From Bacteroidales bacterium (lineage in GTDB: Bacteria; Bacteroidota; Bacteroidia; Bacteroidales; JAQUTK01): a stretch of 64,000 bases of DNA. Numbering within the stretch: the first letter of the stretch is position 1; every line of letters starts with the position of its first letter. The position numbers and the translations under genes were made by a program. The stretch covers positions 41,233 to 105,232 of the forward strand of contig JAQUTK010000008.1 in NCBI GenBank assembly GCA_028709785.1, in the 5' to 3' direction. Positions 42,769 to 52,268 of this stretch are shown piece by piece. A model generated the notes under the pieces. The model was given only the letters and a program-made list of their open reading frames with translations. It searched no databases and was not told the origin of the DNA.

Positions 42769-45309
42769 TTACTTCTTCGTAAACTTGATTGTTTGAGTAC
42801 CTTCCGATGTAGTAACTCTCAACAGATACAAACCGGATGAAAGAGTAGCGGTCGAAAGCGTATATTCTTTCACCTTCAGCTCTTCCGCGCCCACAGAAAG
42901 AAGAGTAGTTCCGGCCAAACTAAGGACATCAAGGCGCGATAGTTCACTTGCACCTTTTATCGTCACCCTGTCCGATGTGCCAGAAGGATAAATAAGCATC
43001 ACATCATCCAGACTGTTCTTTTCCACACCGGTACCCTCTGCTACCTGAAAATCAATAAACTCTTGTCCGTTTCCATCCGTCAAAGGCGTTATCTCACCAT
43101 TCACAGAATGATAGAGAGTGAGTTTATACGCTCTCGATTCGGCCGGCGGATTAAAAGTAAATGTAAAGCTCTTATTCTCCTTGTTGTCAAGATATACCGG
43201 GAAGGAGAGAAAATCGATACTTGGTGAAGAGAGATCCTTAAAAATCACCACATATACATAATCCTCATATAATACACCTTCGTTCTTTATATTGACCGAA
43301 AGAGAGGCTTTTTCTCCCTGATACAAAACAGTCTTCTCCAATCCCGGTGTGTCTGTCAAAGAAAGAGCACTCTCCCCAACCGGGGTATCATACACCGTAG
43401 TTGTTTTCGTTTCGGCAGTGCATGGCAGCTCAATCCAGTCCGCTCCATTATTGATGGAATAAACAGGATAAATGGTATATTCCCCGGGATCCACATTTAC
43501 TCTTGTAGAAAGCGTACATTCCTTCTGCTGATTGGCTGCCACAAAGTCATGAATAAACAACACCCCTTTGCCCTGCTGATCGACGTTGGACACAAGAATA
43601 GCCCCCAGCAGATAGTCAAACTCCACCGCACCATTTACCAAAGAATAGGTGATCTGACCCGTATGACCGGAATAGATCTTGCGATCCACAGTAATTTCAC
43701 TCAAAGAGAGAGAAAAGTCAGTTGTCGGTTTAGTCAACGTAACAGCAGACTCCGTGACCGTCACAGTCAAATAGTTTGCCACATTCACCTTACTTCTCAA
43801 TTTAGACCAGTCATTCTGGTGTTCATCCTTCCCAACGATATAAAGCTGATAGGTGCCCGGAGTTACGCTTCCCGGAATCCTAAATCCGGGATAATCCACT
43901 TGCATTCCCTCGCCATTCCTAAGATCCAAATCCATGTAAGGATCCAGCAAGGTAATGAATGTTCCATTCTGGTAGAGAGCTTTATAAACCTTTCCCTTAA
44001 AAGAAGCACCATTATTCATCAATACAACCTTATCTATATCAATGAGGTCGTTTCGTCCCACAGATGTAGCAGAAGGAGTCAGTTCATTTTCCAGCGTCAA
44101 CAAAGGATGGTAGATACTCCCGGCCGTAGGTTTCTGAATACCGATCTGCATACTTTGATTGTAGTAGTAGTTCTCAGAATAGTTATAACCACTGTTTGTT
44201 CCATCTTTGGGGTTTAAAATACTCAGGTTATAATACCCGTCAAAATGGCCGCCATACCCCCAGTTCACATGCAACAAATCATTTTTATCATAACCATCTA
44301 CTATAAAAGCATGTCCGCCGTTATAGGTAGAAAAGCCGCTATAGATGACTGGACGCAACGCGGTCAACTCCGATTTGATAAGAGTCATCCATTCGCCAGT
44401 CGAAAAATAATCTCTGGATAACGTACTCATATGGGTATCGTAACCAAAGTATTTGACCAATGAATTTACAATTTCGTGAGCTACAGCACTGCTGGAACCC
44501 TGATCATCATTGCAATAGTCCATATTGACAGACACTCCGCAATGATACATCAACGTAGCAATCGCTTTCCAATTATCTTCCGAATAACTGCCCGAAGCAT
44601 AGCTGTCAAGCATATTTGACCAATCATAGGTCGTCTCTCCAAAATTAGCAGACACATTGAGACTTCTGGTATGAGAAGTATAGCTGTTTGATCCCGTCCC
44701 TTTGGTGGGATAATTATAATACTTCATGACCTGCGCCATTGCAGTACCCACACAACCCACTAATGACTGAATTTCACCGGTACCCGATTGATAAATGGGA
44801 CAATAATTATTAAAAGGCTCATTCTGATTCCAGGTAGTTTGTATAAAAGGTGCGACAGAGACGGGAAATACAGCACCATTTTGATTAATTGGCTGAGAAG
44901 ACTGAACAGCACCTCCATGGGCGAGCAGGGCAGAAATCTTTTCGGAATAGGTATTCATCCATCCTTGCAACCCTTCAGGGATACTATTCGTAGGGAAAGA
45001 ACCCTTTTCAGAATAACCAAGTACCGGGGTGATACGATCATCACCGGAAACAATAATAAAACCACCCCCCTCTCGATTATAAATATAAAAAGCTTCCTCA
45101 GCCACAGACCGGGCAGAAGCTCCAAAAGTGGAAGCTGTAGCCGCAAGATCGAATGCAGCATCATCGGACGCGATAGACTTCGAAGAAGAATTAGTCGAAG
45201 CAAATTGAGTTCCGATAATTGCTTTTATCTCTTCAGTTGTGCGTTGGCGAGTCCATCCATTCAGCGTACAAAAGAAAAGCAACAGGAAAAGAGTCATAGA
45301 TCTTCTCAT
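42769..45309 (-). CDS. Secreted C10 (streptopain/SpeB-family) cysteine protease with T9SS sorting domain
   Basis: Start set at 45309 (MRRSMTLFLLLFFCTLNGWT signal peptide), giving 846 residues; the open frame runs 80 codons further upstream but that part is not signal-like. A prodomain (about 22-155, with EEAFYIYNREGGGFIIVSGDDR) precedes the C10 catalytic domain: Cys186 in LVGCVGTAMAQVMKYY and His333 in GGHAFIVDGYD. Beta-sandwich domains follow, and the end (VLSLAGTTLLSVGAEELKV, then SGLYLLRVTT, FTKK) is a type A T9SS sorting domain. It is probably exported to the cell surface and processed from a zymogen. A -7 box TACATTTG is at 45406-45399. Confidence 0.92.
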   Translation of the reverse strand: MRRSMTLFLLLFFCTLNGWTRQRTTEEIKAIIGTQFASTNSSSKSIASDDAAFDLAATASTFGASARSVAEEAFYIYNREGGGFIIVSGDDRITPVLGYSEKGSFPTNSIPEGLQGWMNTYSEKISALLAHGGAVQSSQPINQNGAVFPVSVAPFIQTTWNQNEPFNNYCPIYQSGTGEIQSLVGCVGTAMAQVMKYYNYPTKGTGSNSYTSHTRSLNVSANFGETTYDWSNMLDSYASGSYSEDNWKAIATLMYHCGVSVNMDYCNDDQGSSSAVAHEIVNSLVKYFGYDTHMSTLSRDYFSTGEWMTLIKSELTALRPVIYSGFSTYNGGHAFIVDGYDKNDLLHVNWGYGGHFDGYYNLSILNPKDGTNSGYNYSENYYYNQSMQIGIQKPTAGSIYHPLLTLENELTPSATSVGRNDLIDIDKVVLMNNGASFKGKVYKALYQNGTFITLLDPYMDLDLRNGEGMQVDYPGFRIPGSVTPGTYQLYIVGKDEHQNDWSKLRSKVNVANYLTVTVTESAVTLTKPTTDFSLSLSEITVDRKIYSGHTGQITYSLVNGAVEFDYLLGAILVSNVDQQGKGVLFIHDFVAANQQKECTLSTRVNVDPGEYTIYPVYSINNGADWIELPCTAETKTTTVYDTPVGESALSLTDTPGLEKTVLYQGEKASLSVNIKNEGVLYEDYVYVVIFKDLSSPSIDFLSFPVYLDNKENKSFTFTFNPPAESRAYKLTLYHSVNGEITPLTDGNGQEFIDFQVAEGTGVEKNSLDDVMLIYPSGTSDRVTIKGASELSRLDVLSLAGTTLLSVGAEELKVKEYTLSTATLSSGLYLLRVTTSEGTQTIKFTKK

Positions 45310-45998
45310 AATAAATTCTTTTTTAGTTATTAAATATCTTCGCTGCGTTGAATAATTGACGAGTAAATAGCCAAACACCGTTTTTACCCGATACCATACA
45401 AATGTATTTAATATTTTTGAACTATGGCATATTTTGCATGTATCAAATGAAAGAGCGTACTTTTTCTGAAACGTGCCGCATTTCTGTTGTTTTTTTGAAT
45501 TTCGATTTAGGAATGAGTAAAAAAGTACTATTTTGCTACACCCCTGCACCTAAATATGCCGTTTGATAGCTTGTAGGGCATGTCAATTTTCTCATTTTTG
45601 ACTTGCTCTCCAAAAATTGAATACATTTTTATTTGCTCAAACAGCACTTTTCATACCAGATTCGACAACTATTGAGAAAAATCGCCGAAAACCCCGTTAC
45701 TTGCAGCCAACATACTCTTTTCAATAAGGAGAGGTTTTTAGCCGCAAGCGGGAGACAAAAGTCATCACTACCTGACATATTCTTCGTCCTGAAGTTCAGG
45801 ACGATCATTCTGAAGTTCAGAACGATCGTTTCGTGCTTTGAAATGATTGTTTCGTGCTTTGAAATAAGAAAGAGATCAGGAAAGGATTGATTACGGAACC
45901 TGATAGAGATAGTTTTTGTACCTGAAATAAAACTTTTATGTACTCAATAAATATTTATACAAATAATATGTCTATCTTCGCAAAAACAACTTTCGGCT
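45310..45998. other. 689-base intergenic region between the C10 protease and CRISPR-Cas locus
   Basis: It holds the protease promoter and leader (-7 box at 45399-45406), the short tandem repeats at 45791-45869, and the promoter area of the WYL gene (TATCTTCG near 45972-45979). An 85-codon frame at 45633-45890 lies mainly over the repeats; I do not think it is a gene. Confidence 0.5.
45791..45869 (+). repeat. Four degenerate 21-22 base tandem repeats
   Basis: Units at 45791-45811, 45812-45833, 45834-45854 and a partial one at 45855-45869. The first two share TGAAGTTCAG and GACGATC/AACGATC; the last two share GTGCTTTGAAAT. Units one and two contain the near-palindrome CTGAAGTTCAG (45790-45800 and 45811-45821). 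They lie about 130-210 bases before the WYL regulator gene. Confidence 0.8.
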
Positions 45999-46898
45999 AT
46001 GAAAAACAAAGAGTGTCTTTCACGATATGTTCTTATCATCCGAATAATTCAACGCAACCAAAAAGCGACAATAAAGGATATTCAAAGAGGTTTGAAGGAA
46101 GCTTCCAACTGCTTTGATGTGGACTTCAATGTTTCTAAACGAACATTAGAACGTGACATGATAGCTATCTCCGACATTTTCAGGATGAACATTAGTTACT
46201 CATATTCGGATAGATCCTACTCTATTGATGAAGAATCTTTTGATCCCAAATACACAGAAAAACTGATTGAACACCTGGAAGTCTTTCATTCCCTCAAGAT
46301 GCTCGACAACATCAAAGAGATATTTCATTTCGACAATAAAAAGCCATTGGGAACACAGCATCTGAGTCAAATGATAGCCGCTATAAAAAACCGGCAGATC
46401 ATCTACCTTATATATAATAAGGATTGGGAGAATCAAAAAACGGAATTTGAACTCTTACCGCTATTACTCAAAGAATATAAGGGACGCTGGTATGTGTTGG
46501 CAAAACGGTTGAGTGATGGAAAAATACGCACTTATTCGCTGGATCGGGTAGTCAGTTTTAGTTTGCTCAACAAACACGATACACCTCCGGAAGGAGTTGC
46601 ACACTATTTCGACAACAGCTTCGGAATCTTCAGCAAGGATGGTCAACAACCCGAAGAAGTTGTTCTGCGTTTCACAAAAGAAGCAGGTAAGTTTGTCAAA
46701 GAAGCCACGCTACATTCTTCACAAGAAATCATCAGCTATACAGAAAAAGAGATATCCATTCGTTTGCATCTGCTTGTCACCCTTGATTTTATCATGGAAC
46801 TCCTCTCCTATGGCGAGTCTGTAGAAGTAATCTCACCCCAACACCTCCGGAATAAAATCCGGGAAAGATTGCAAAAAGCAACAGATTTGTATAAATAA
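45999..46898 (+). CDS. WYL-domain transcriptional regulator of the CRISPR-Cas locus
   Basis: A 299-residue protein. Residues 1-75 form a winged helix-turn-helix (IKDIQRGLKE, then VSKRTLERDMIAI), and residues 125-195 the WYL domain with RWYVLAKRLSDGKIRTYSLDRV; a WCX-type tail follows. WYL proteins bind nucleic-acid-like ligands and often regulate defence islands. It is read in the same direction as cas6, about 100 bases upstream, so it most likely controls the cas operon. G+C is like the surrounding chromosome and cas6, unlike the AT-rich effector genes. Confidence 0.88.
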   Translation: MKNKECLSRYVLIIRIIQRNQKATIKDIQRGLKEASNCFDVDFNVSKRTLERDMIAISDIFRMNISYSYSDRSYSIDEESFDPKYTEKLIEHLEVFHSLKMLDNIKEIFHFDNKKPLGTQHLSQMIAAIKNRQIIYLIYNKDWENQKTEFELLPLLLKEYKGRWYVLAKRLSDGKIRTYSLDRVVSFSLLNKHDTPPEGVAHYFDNSFGIFSKDGQQPEEVVLRFTKEAGKFVKEATLHSSQEIISYTEKEISIRLHLLVTLDFIMELLSYGESVEVISPQHLRNKIRERLQKATDLYK

Positions 46899-47000
46899 TT
46901 TTTACAACGACATGTTTTGTCGTTGTAGGCGAATAATTTAGCGGAAAGTTAGGTTGAAATAGAAAAATAAAAGAGAGTAACAATATAAATAAGGAATAAT

Positions 47001-47771
47001 ATGCGTTTCAGACTCAAATTAGCTGTTGATAAATATGCCTTTGGAAACTTGCTTCCATTGAACTACCAATATGAGCAGTCTGCTGTCATTTATAAGATAT
47101 TGTCAAAGTCAGATGCTGCATACTCAGAATGGCTGCATGAGAATGGCTTTCAATTCCGTGATAAACAATTCAAGCTGTTTACATTTGCCTGTCTTCATAT
47201 ACCAAAATTAAAACGTCAAGGTGATTTTATCCAGATCCTATGCGAGACGGTAGAATGGGATATTTCATTCTTACCCGAACGAAGCACGCAAAACTTTATT
47301 AGTGGTCTGTTTCAGCAGCAAACCTTCGAACTAGGCAATGCTGATGCAAAAGTGCAATTTACGGTAAAGAACATTGACCTTCTTCCCTCCCCTGAATTTT
47401 CAGAGACGATGAAGTTTAAAACTCTCTCTTCAATCTGTTTGGCATCCAAGATGCCCGAAGGTGGATTGAGATATATAAGACCTGATGATTCCGGAGCTCC
47501 GGAGCTAATCCGCTCCAATCTGCTCATGAAATACAAAGCCTTTACGGGTGAAGACTTTCCCCAAAACGACTTCCCCTTTGAGTTTAAGGTGCTCTCCAAA
47601 CCAGAATCATCACTCATAACCATCAAAGCAAACACGCCGGAACAAAGTAAAGTGCGTGGATTTAAGTGCCGTTTTCAACTTGCAGCACCGGTAGAATTGA
47701 TGAAGATTGCTTACGAGAGTGGCATTGGCGGCAAAGGGAGTCTGGGATTTGGGATGATTGGAGTGTTATAG
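47001..47771 (+). CDS. cas6: CRISPR-associated endoribonuclease Cas6
   Basis: A 256-residue Cas6, which cuts pre-crRNA in each repeat, leaving the 8-nt 5' handle (ATTGAAAC here). The N-terminal RRM-like ferredoxin fold begins MRFRLKLAVDKYAFGNLLPLNYQ, and the C-terminus has the Gly-rich loop ESGIGGKGSLGFGMIGVL that binds repeat RNA. A counted block (47221-47520) has 130 G+C in 300, close to the rest of the window. It precedes cas10d by about 75 bases; the composition changes sharply there. Confidence 0.93.
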   Translation: MRFRLKLAVDKYAFGNLLPLNYQYEQSAVIYKILSKSDAAYSEWLHENGFQFRDKQFKLFTFACLHIPKLKRQGDFIQILCETVEWDISFLPERSTQNFISGLFQQQTFELGNADAKVQFTVKNIDLLPSPEFSETMKFKTLSSICLASKMPEGGLRYIRPDDSGAPELIRSNLLMKYKAFTGEDFPQNDFPFEFKVLSKPESSLITIKANTPEQSKVRGFKCRFQLAAPVELMKIAYESGIGGKGSLGFGMIGVL

Positions 47772-47845
47772 GATTCCACTCAAAATGTACGAGTTACGTT
47801 TAAATTTTAAAGATTACGAAGAAACAAAATAGAATATAAAGTAAT

Positions 47846-50662
47846 ATGAAATACGAGTTAATTGAAAACTACTTTCAATCAGATGTCATGCAGAACGCTG
47901 TACAAACATATTTTGATACAGTTTTGGCTGAATTATTGAAAAAACATTCAATGTTAGAAGCAAAAGGCTTGTTTATTATAGACAATAAAGTATTGAAGAA
48001 TGAGTTTGATATGCCTTATCATATCCATATCTTGAATGGATTAATTCCAAGTCTGCTTATTTATGAAGAATATCTGATAAGAAAGAAATGGATAAAGACA
48101 GAAGAAGCGGAGTTGTACATTAAAACCTTCATTCTAGGTTATACCTTTCATGATGCAAACAAATTATTAAACATTGATACGTTAAATAATGCCGTTAAAG
48201 AATTGGATAAAATAATTGATCAATACGTTTCTATCAAAATGTTTTTTCCTGATTTCCAAAAATATAAAGGAAATATATATTTCTTGTGTTTATCAGATGA
48301 AGATAGAACCTGTGTTTTAGCAAATCAATATAAAATAACTCTCAGTGAGATACATCTCAAAGAGGTTTTGGTTAGGCTTTGTAAGTTTGCCGATAGTATT
48401 GCTTCAAATCAGAATTTTGATTCAATTGAAACATTCTACAACTCAATATCGAAATCTCTTTCTATAATTTCTGAAATAAACACTTTGCCTATTTCGTATG
48501 TAAAAGTAAATCCCAATCCTTATACATTGTTAAGTCAGAATATATTACAATCAGCAAGACAGGTACTTTCTGAATCAGGGAAGAAAGTCTTTCAATCTTT
48601 AAGAAATGGATTTGTATATTTTGGAGAGGATTTAACTGAAACTGAAGTTCGGAAAATACAAAAAAGATCACAGCAAGTCAGTGGAGATATTAATCCGCTT
48701 AAATTAACAAAGGTAAGTGCTCAAAAGTGTTGTTTTGGTTTTGTAGGTTCGGTTGAATTTACATATGGTGTATTGGAAAAGATAATAGACTTTTATATTG
48801 ATAATTTCTTTTCTTTATCGCCCAATAGTAAGGATACGGTGCTTGATTTCAACGATTTTGTAAAATTTAATGAGAAGCTCATAGACGTTTATAAATTGCC
48901 AATTATTGTAAAAATCCAAAACGATAGATTATACTTAAATATTGATAAGGAAAGATTTGAAGATTGGCACAAAGTTTTTTTTAAAATATATTGTCTGCAT
49001 AAAATACAGTGGCTATGTGCAAATCAAAATAAAAATTGGCGAAAAGACTTTGAGATTTGGAACCTCAAGAATGTTAATCTGATCTCTGAAATCATTCTTA
49101 ACTCTGATGATCAAAATAGAAAAATACAAATTGCTAAATCTTTTGATTTAAAAAAATATATAGAATCAATTTCAAAGACTCCAAGTGCTTTACTGAAGAT
49201 ATATTTAAATATTGTAAAATCACATTCTGTTATTATTGAAAAAAGCGAAGATGAAATCCAAGAGTACATCAAAAATTTAGAAGATGAAATAATAACTTCT
49301 TTTACAAAAGAAATGAAAGAGAATAATCTTATCAATGAATTCTTTAGTATTCATTTCACCTTCAAGGGTAATTTACAAATTGAGGCTTTTAATAATTACA
49401 ATCCTCAGATTCCAGAGAAATCGAGAATGTGTGCATTTACTGGAGGTATAGCATTAAAAGAATATAAAGAAGATGTCGCTTTTTCAATGAAAGCAAGAGG
49501 TTTTAGTAATAGAAGCATTACATCATTGAATAATATTATAAGTCATATTTCCGATTTATATTCGGAAGAGAACTTATTGAGAAAATCAAACTTCTCAGAC
49601 AAAGATTCAAATATAGTGATTTACAATGATTTCTTTGAGTCAACCTTAGATATTGATAGAGACATTTTAACCGCTTGTATAAAAGCCAAAAATATTAAAG
49701 TGCTCGAAGATGCATCAATTCAATTTGATAAGAATGCAAAGTTTCTGTACAATCTTTACAATTTGAACTTTGATAATATAGCGCCTACTATAGAAGCCAA
49801 TTTCTATTATGTTAGAAAGAGTCTACTGATGGTCGAGAAGTTAGGCATCCGATCGTATATTACAGGAATTATGTCTCCATATCTTCCACACAAGGAAGTA
49901 TTTCGATATGAGAATGCACCAAGATTTCTTAAACTATTGGGTTGGGATAAGGTTCGTTTTATAGATGTAAATAGAGTATTGAACGAAATAAGCCTTGTGC
50001 TCACTCTTGGCAATAGTCAATTAGATGGCAATTTATTAAAAATTTCAAAGAGTAGAAACGCCTATTTTTCAATATATTATTTGCTTAAAGAGGATGACAA
50101 AAAAAAGGTATACGTAAAATTAAGTGAATTCATTAATAACAATCTCAAATTATTTACCGGCATGACAGTAACAGAAAAGTTAGCAGAACTGGCGACCAAA
50201 GTTAAAATTATTGGTTACAAAAGTAGTGGCTCTGAAGAAACAGGGCTTATTAGGGTCGCTTTGGATTTTGTGCGAAAGGAAGTAAAACAAGGCCACGGAC
50301 GTGAAGATGTAATTCAAAAAATTTGTGGAAGTATTTATAAGACCAGGAGGTTAGATGAATATGTCGACACAGAAGCAATTAAAGACTTCTCGACTGCTGT
50401 TTTTGATGAGCTTTTCATAAAGGAGTGGAAAGGTCAATTACCTAACTTGAATAGAGAGAAAGACTGGATTTACCAATTTGCCTTTGTATATAAAGAGATA
50501 AGTAATAAAAAGATTGATTTGATTACTTCAAAGAAAATCAAAGATAAACTTCAGAAAGAAGGTAAAGAAATATCAGAACAGAATATCAGATATTCTTTAA
50601 AAGACGATAATAAGGAACAATATACAGACAAATTTATAAATCTAATTTTAAACAACCAATAA
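47846..50662 (+). CDS. cas10d: Type I-D large subunit Cas10d (Csc3) with HD nuclease motif
   Basis: A 938-residue protein, the right size for Csc3/Cas10d (usually about 900-1000), much longer than Cas8b. The N-terminal HD nuclease region has YHIHILNGL (His59/His61) and GYTFHDANKLLN (His102-Asp103). The central part has a reduced Cys region, MCAFTGGIAL (Cys529) followed by SMKARGFSNRS, which in Cas10d family members precedes the degenerate palm. The helical C-terminus matches a Cas11-like domain. It would provide PAM reading and DNA cleavage in the I-D complex. Neighbours Csc2, Csc1 and an HD-less Cas3' confirm the type. Very AT-rich (71 G+C in 300 at 49081-49380). Confidence 0.9.
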   Translation: MKYELIENYFQSDVMQNAVQTYFDTVLAELLKKHSMLEAKGLFIIDNKVLKNEFDMPYHIHILNGLIPSLLIYEEYLIRKKWIKTEEAELYIKTFILGYTFHDANKLLNIDTLNNAVKELDKIIDQYVSIKMFFPDFQKYKGNIYFLCLSDEDRTCVLANQYKITLSEIHLKEVLVRLCKFADSIASNQNFDSIETFYNSISKSLSIISEINTLPISYVKVNPNPYTLLSQNILQSARQVLSESGKKVFQSLRNGFVYFGEDLTETEVRKIQKRSQQVSGDINPLKLTKVSAQKCCFGFVGSVEFTYGVLEKIIDFYIDNFFSLSPNSKDTVLDFNDFVKFNEKLIDVYKLPIIVKIQNDRLYLNIDKERFEDWHKVFFKIYCLHKIQWLCANQNKNWRKDFEIWNLKNVNLISEIILNSDDQNRKIQIAKSFDLKKYIESISKTPSALLKIYLNIVKSHSVIIEKSEDEIQEYIKNLEDEIITSFTKEMKENNLINEFFSIHFTFKGNLQIEAFNNYNPQIPEKSRMCAFTGGIALKEYKEDVAFSMKARGFSNRSITSLNNIISHISDLYSEENLLRKSNFSDKDSNIVIYNDFFESTLDIDRDILTACIKAKNIKVLEDASIQFDKNAKFLYNLYNLNFDNIAPTIEANFYYVRKSLLMVEKLGIRSYITGIMSPYLPHKEVFRYENAPRFLKLLGWDKVRFIDVNRVLNEISLVLTLGNSQLDGNLLKISKSRNAYFSIYYLLKEDDKKKVYVKLSEFINNNLKLFTGMTVTEKLAELATKVKIIGYKSSGSEETGLIRVALDFVRKEVKQGHGREDVIQKICGSIYKTRRLDEYVDTEAIKDFSTAVFDELFIKEWKGQLPNLNREKDWIYQFAFVYKEISNKKIDLITSKKIKDKLQKEGKEISEQNIRYSLKDDNKEQYTDKFINLILNNQ
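50162..50662 (+). CDS. Candidate Cas11d small subunit from an internal start in cas10d
   Basis: An in-frame ATG at 50162 (residue 773 of Cas10d, MTVTEKLAELATKV) would give a 166-residue, mostly helical protein that shares the Cas10d C-terminus. Family knowledge: in a characterised type I-D system Cas11d arises from an internal translation start in cas10d, and the small subunits line the complex belly. No separate cas11 gene exists here. Bacteroidota starts lack Shine-Dalgarno signals, so the exact start codon cannot be confirmed from sequence; other internal ATGs are possible. Confidence 0.4.
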   Translation: MTVTEKLAELATKVKIIGYKSSGSEETGLIRVALDFVRKEVKQGHGREDVIQKICGSIYKTRRLDEYVDTEAIKDFSTAVFDELFIKEWKGQLPNLNREKDWIYQFAFVYKEISNKKIDLITSKKIKDKLQKEGKEISEQNIRYSLKDDNKEQYTDKFINLILNNQ

Positions 50663-50664
50663 TT

Positions 50665-51603
50665 ATGGAAGAACTATTTAAGATCATCGCAGAATCCTAT
50701 TTTGTTAAAGATTTGAAAGAAAACACATTAGGTACAATCAAAATTGCAATCCTTCGCGAAGTAACAGGAAATCTAATTATCAGAAGTAATTATGCTGATG
50801 AGACTATTACTTTTAAAGCTTCAGAGAGTAAAGATATTATTGAAATACCTGCTCGAAAGTTAAAGAGTAAAGAAAAGTTATTGGGACTAAAAATTTGCCG
50901 TGAGTTTAATGTAATAGACGACAAATTTCGATACAATGTGATAAAAAGAAGTGAACAGTTAGGCAATCCTAATTCTATTCTTTTTGGTGATAGCGTTACT
51001 GAAAATAATGATTCAGTTGGAATTTCTAGCAGAGCTATTTATGATTGGGCTTATTCTATTAGAGATGTAAACGAATTAACTGGAACGTTACAACACAATG
51101 CCTTAAGCGAAGGTGGCACAATGTGGGATGAAGAAGGCGGTAATCATAGAACATCATTATTTCAAGTCCAATATATAAAGCCAGGAGCATTGTTTCCTCA
51201 TTTTATTACGGTTGAAAATGTTACTCCTGAATTGTTTATTCACTTATTGACTTGCATTCTTTTTGAAAATTGCTATGGTGCTCAAAGCACTACTTTGGGC
51301 TCTAATATTAAGAACCATATTTTAGGCTTTGGAATATCAAAATTCGAGCAGCCTATTAATAGTTTTAGTATCTCATCAAACTGGGAAGCAAAAAGCGCTG
51401 TGACAATTGAAAATGTGAAAGCCGCTATTGATACAGCAATGAAAGCTACTTATGGAGAAGAGAACTACAAAATGCCGGATAAGATTATTAGAAAGATAAA
51501 ATTATTGTGGGAAAGCGAGGACAAAAAAGAATTGAAAGGTCTTTATGAGAAATCAAAAAATGATTGTGAGAGATTTTTGAAAGATATAAAAGTATGCAAG
51601 TAA
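50665..51603 (+). CDS. csc2: Type I-D backbone protein Cas7/Csc2
   Basis: A 312-residue Csc2-type Cas7 that would form the crRNA-binding filament of the effector complex. Seen: the family motif SSRAIYDWAYSIRDVNELTG, NHRTSLFQVQYIKPGALFPHF and VTPELFIHLLTCILFENCYGAQSTTLG, matching the Csc2 pattern around the thumb and core RRM. It starts three bases after the cas10d stop; csc1 overlaps its 3' end by ten bases, so translation is coupled. Same AT-rich composition as its neighbours. Confidence 0.92.
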   Translation: MEELFKIIAESYFVKDLKENTLGTIKIAILREVTGNLIIRSNYADETITFKASESKDIIEIPARKLKSKEKLLGLKICREFNVIDDKFRYNVIKRSEQLGNPNSILFGDSVTENNDSVGISSRAIYDWAYSIRDVNELTGTLQHNALSEGGTMWDEEGGNHRTSLFQVQYIKPGALFPHFITVENVTPELFIHLLTCILFENCYGAQSTTLGSNIKNHILGFGISKFEQPINSFSISSNWEAKSAVTIENVKAAIDTAMKATYGEENYKMPDKIIRKIKLLWESEDKKELKGLYEKSKNDCERFLKDIKVCK

Positions 51604-52265
51604 AAGCTATCAAATTAACCTTGTTGAATCATTTGTTTTATTACACCGAGGTATCGGGAGGTTCAACTTCCGCTTCGGTGACAGGTTCTTTTCTTGGCGA
51701 CCTAGCACTAACATATGCATTCAACAGGTGTTTAAACGAGAATCAGAATCCATATCAATTTCGGAATAAACCCTATTATCAAGAGATTAATGACTTTGGT
51801 TTTTATTGTACTGTAGCAAAGCCGAGAGAAATAAATGTCGTTAAAACGGAGAATTATATCCGTAATACTTTGTTTAACACAGATGGATTTCTAGATGTTG
51901 TTCGAATAGAAAAGTCAGGAAAATCACCTTTCAAAAACTTTCGACAAGTACAAGGAATAAGTGTTGGTACTGAGTTTATAGCTTTGTTCTTATCAAGAGA
52001 TGTGACAGAATTACCTCCTACAATAAGAGTTGGCACAGGAAAAGAGACTTTAATCAAAGTTGAGGAAGTTAACCCAAACATTGCAGCAAATGATTTCTGG
52101 TTAAATGCTTACACCTTAAAAACTGTATACAATAATCTTGAATCAGCTATTAAAATCATGATGGATGAAAAGAAAGCAAATTTCACATATGTGCTCGAAA
52201 ACTACAATTTATTAAAGCGATTCTCAGAGGATAATATAAAAGAAGTTTTTAAGACAATCTTTTGA
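51594..52265 (+). CDS. csc1: Type I-D Cas5/Csc1 subunit
   Basis: A 223-residue Csc1, the Cas5-type protein that caps the 5' handle of the crRNA in the I-D complex. Its N-terminal RRM strand is IKLTLLNHLFYYTEVSGG; a region TVAKPREINVVKTENYIRNT and the Gly-containing RVGTGKETLIKVEEV are like other Csc1 proteins. It overlaps csc2 by ten bases and is followed four bases later by cas3'. Strongly AT-rich. Identification rests on pattern plus gene order cas10d-csc2-csc1. Confidence 0.9.
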   Translation: MQVKAIKLTLLNHLFYYTEVSGGSTSASVTGSFLGDLALTYAFNRCLNENQNPYQFRNKPYYQEINDFGFYCTVAKPREINVVKTENYIRNTLFNTDGFLDVVRIEKSGKSPFKNFRQVQGISVGTEFIALFLSRDVTELPPTIRVGTGKETLIKVEEVNPNIAANDFWLNAYTLKTVYNNLESAIKIMMDEKKANFTYVLENYNLLKRFSEDNIKEVFKTIF

Positions 52266-52268
52266 CTA

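Noticed and set aside
45310..45549. An 80-codon N-terminal extension of the C10 protease.
   Set aside because: The extension precedes a clear signal peptide at MRRSMTLF, and a -7 box lies within it at 45399-45406.
45633..45890. An 85-codon frame with FRTIVSCFE-like repeats upstream of the WYL gene.
   Set aside because: Its repeats come from the non-coding tandem units; there is no start context or known family, and the region is better explained as intergenic.
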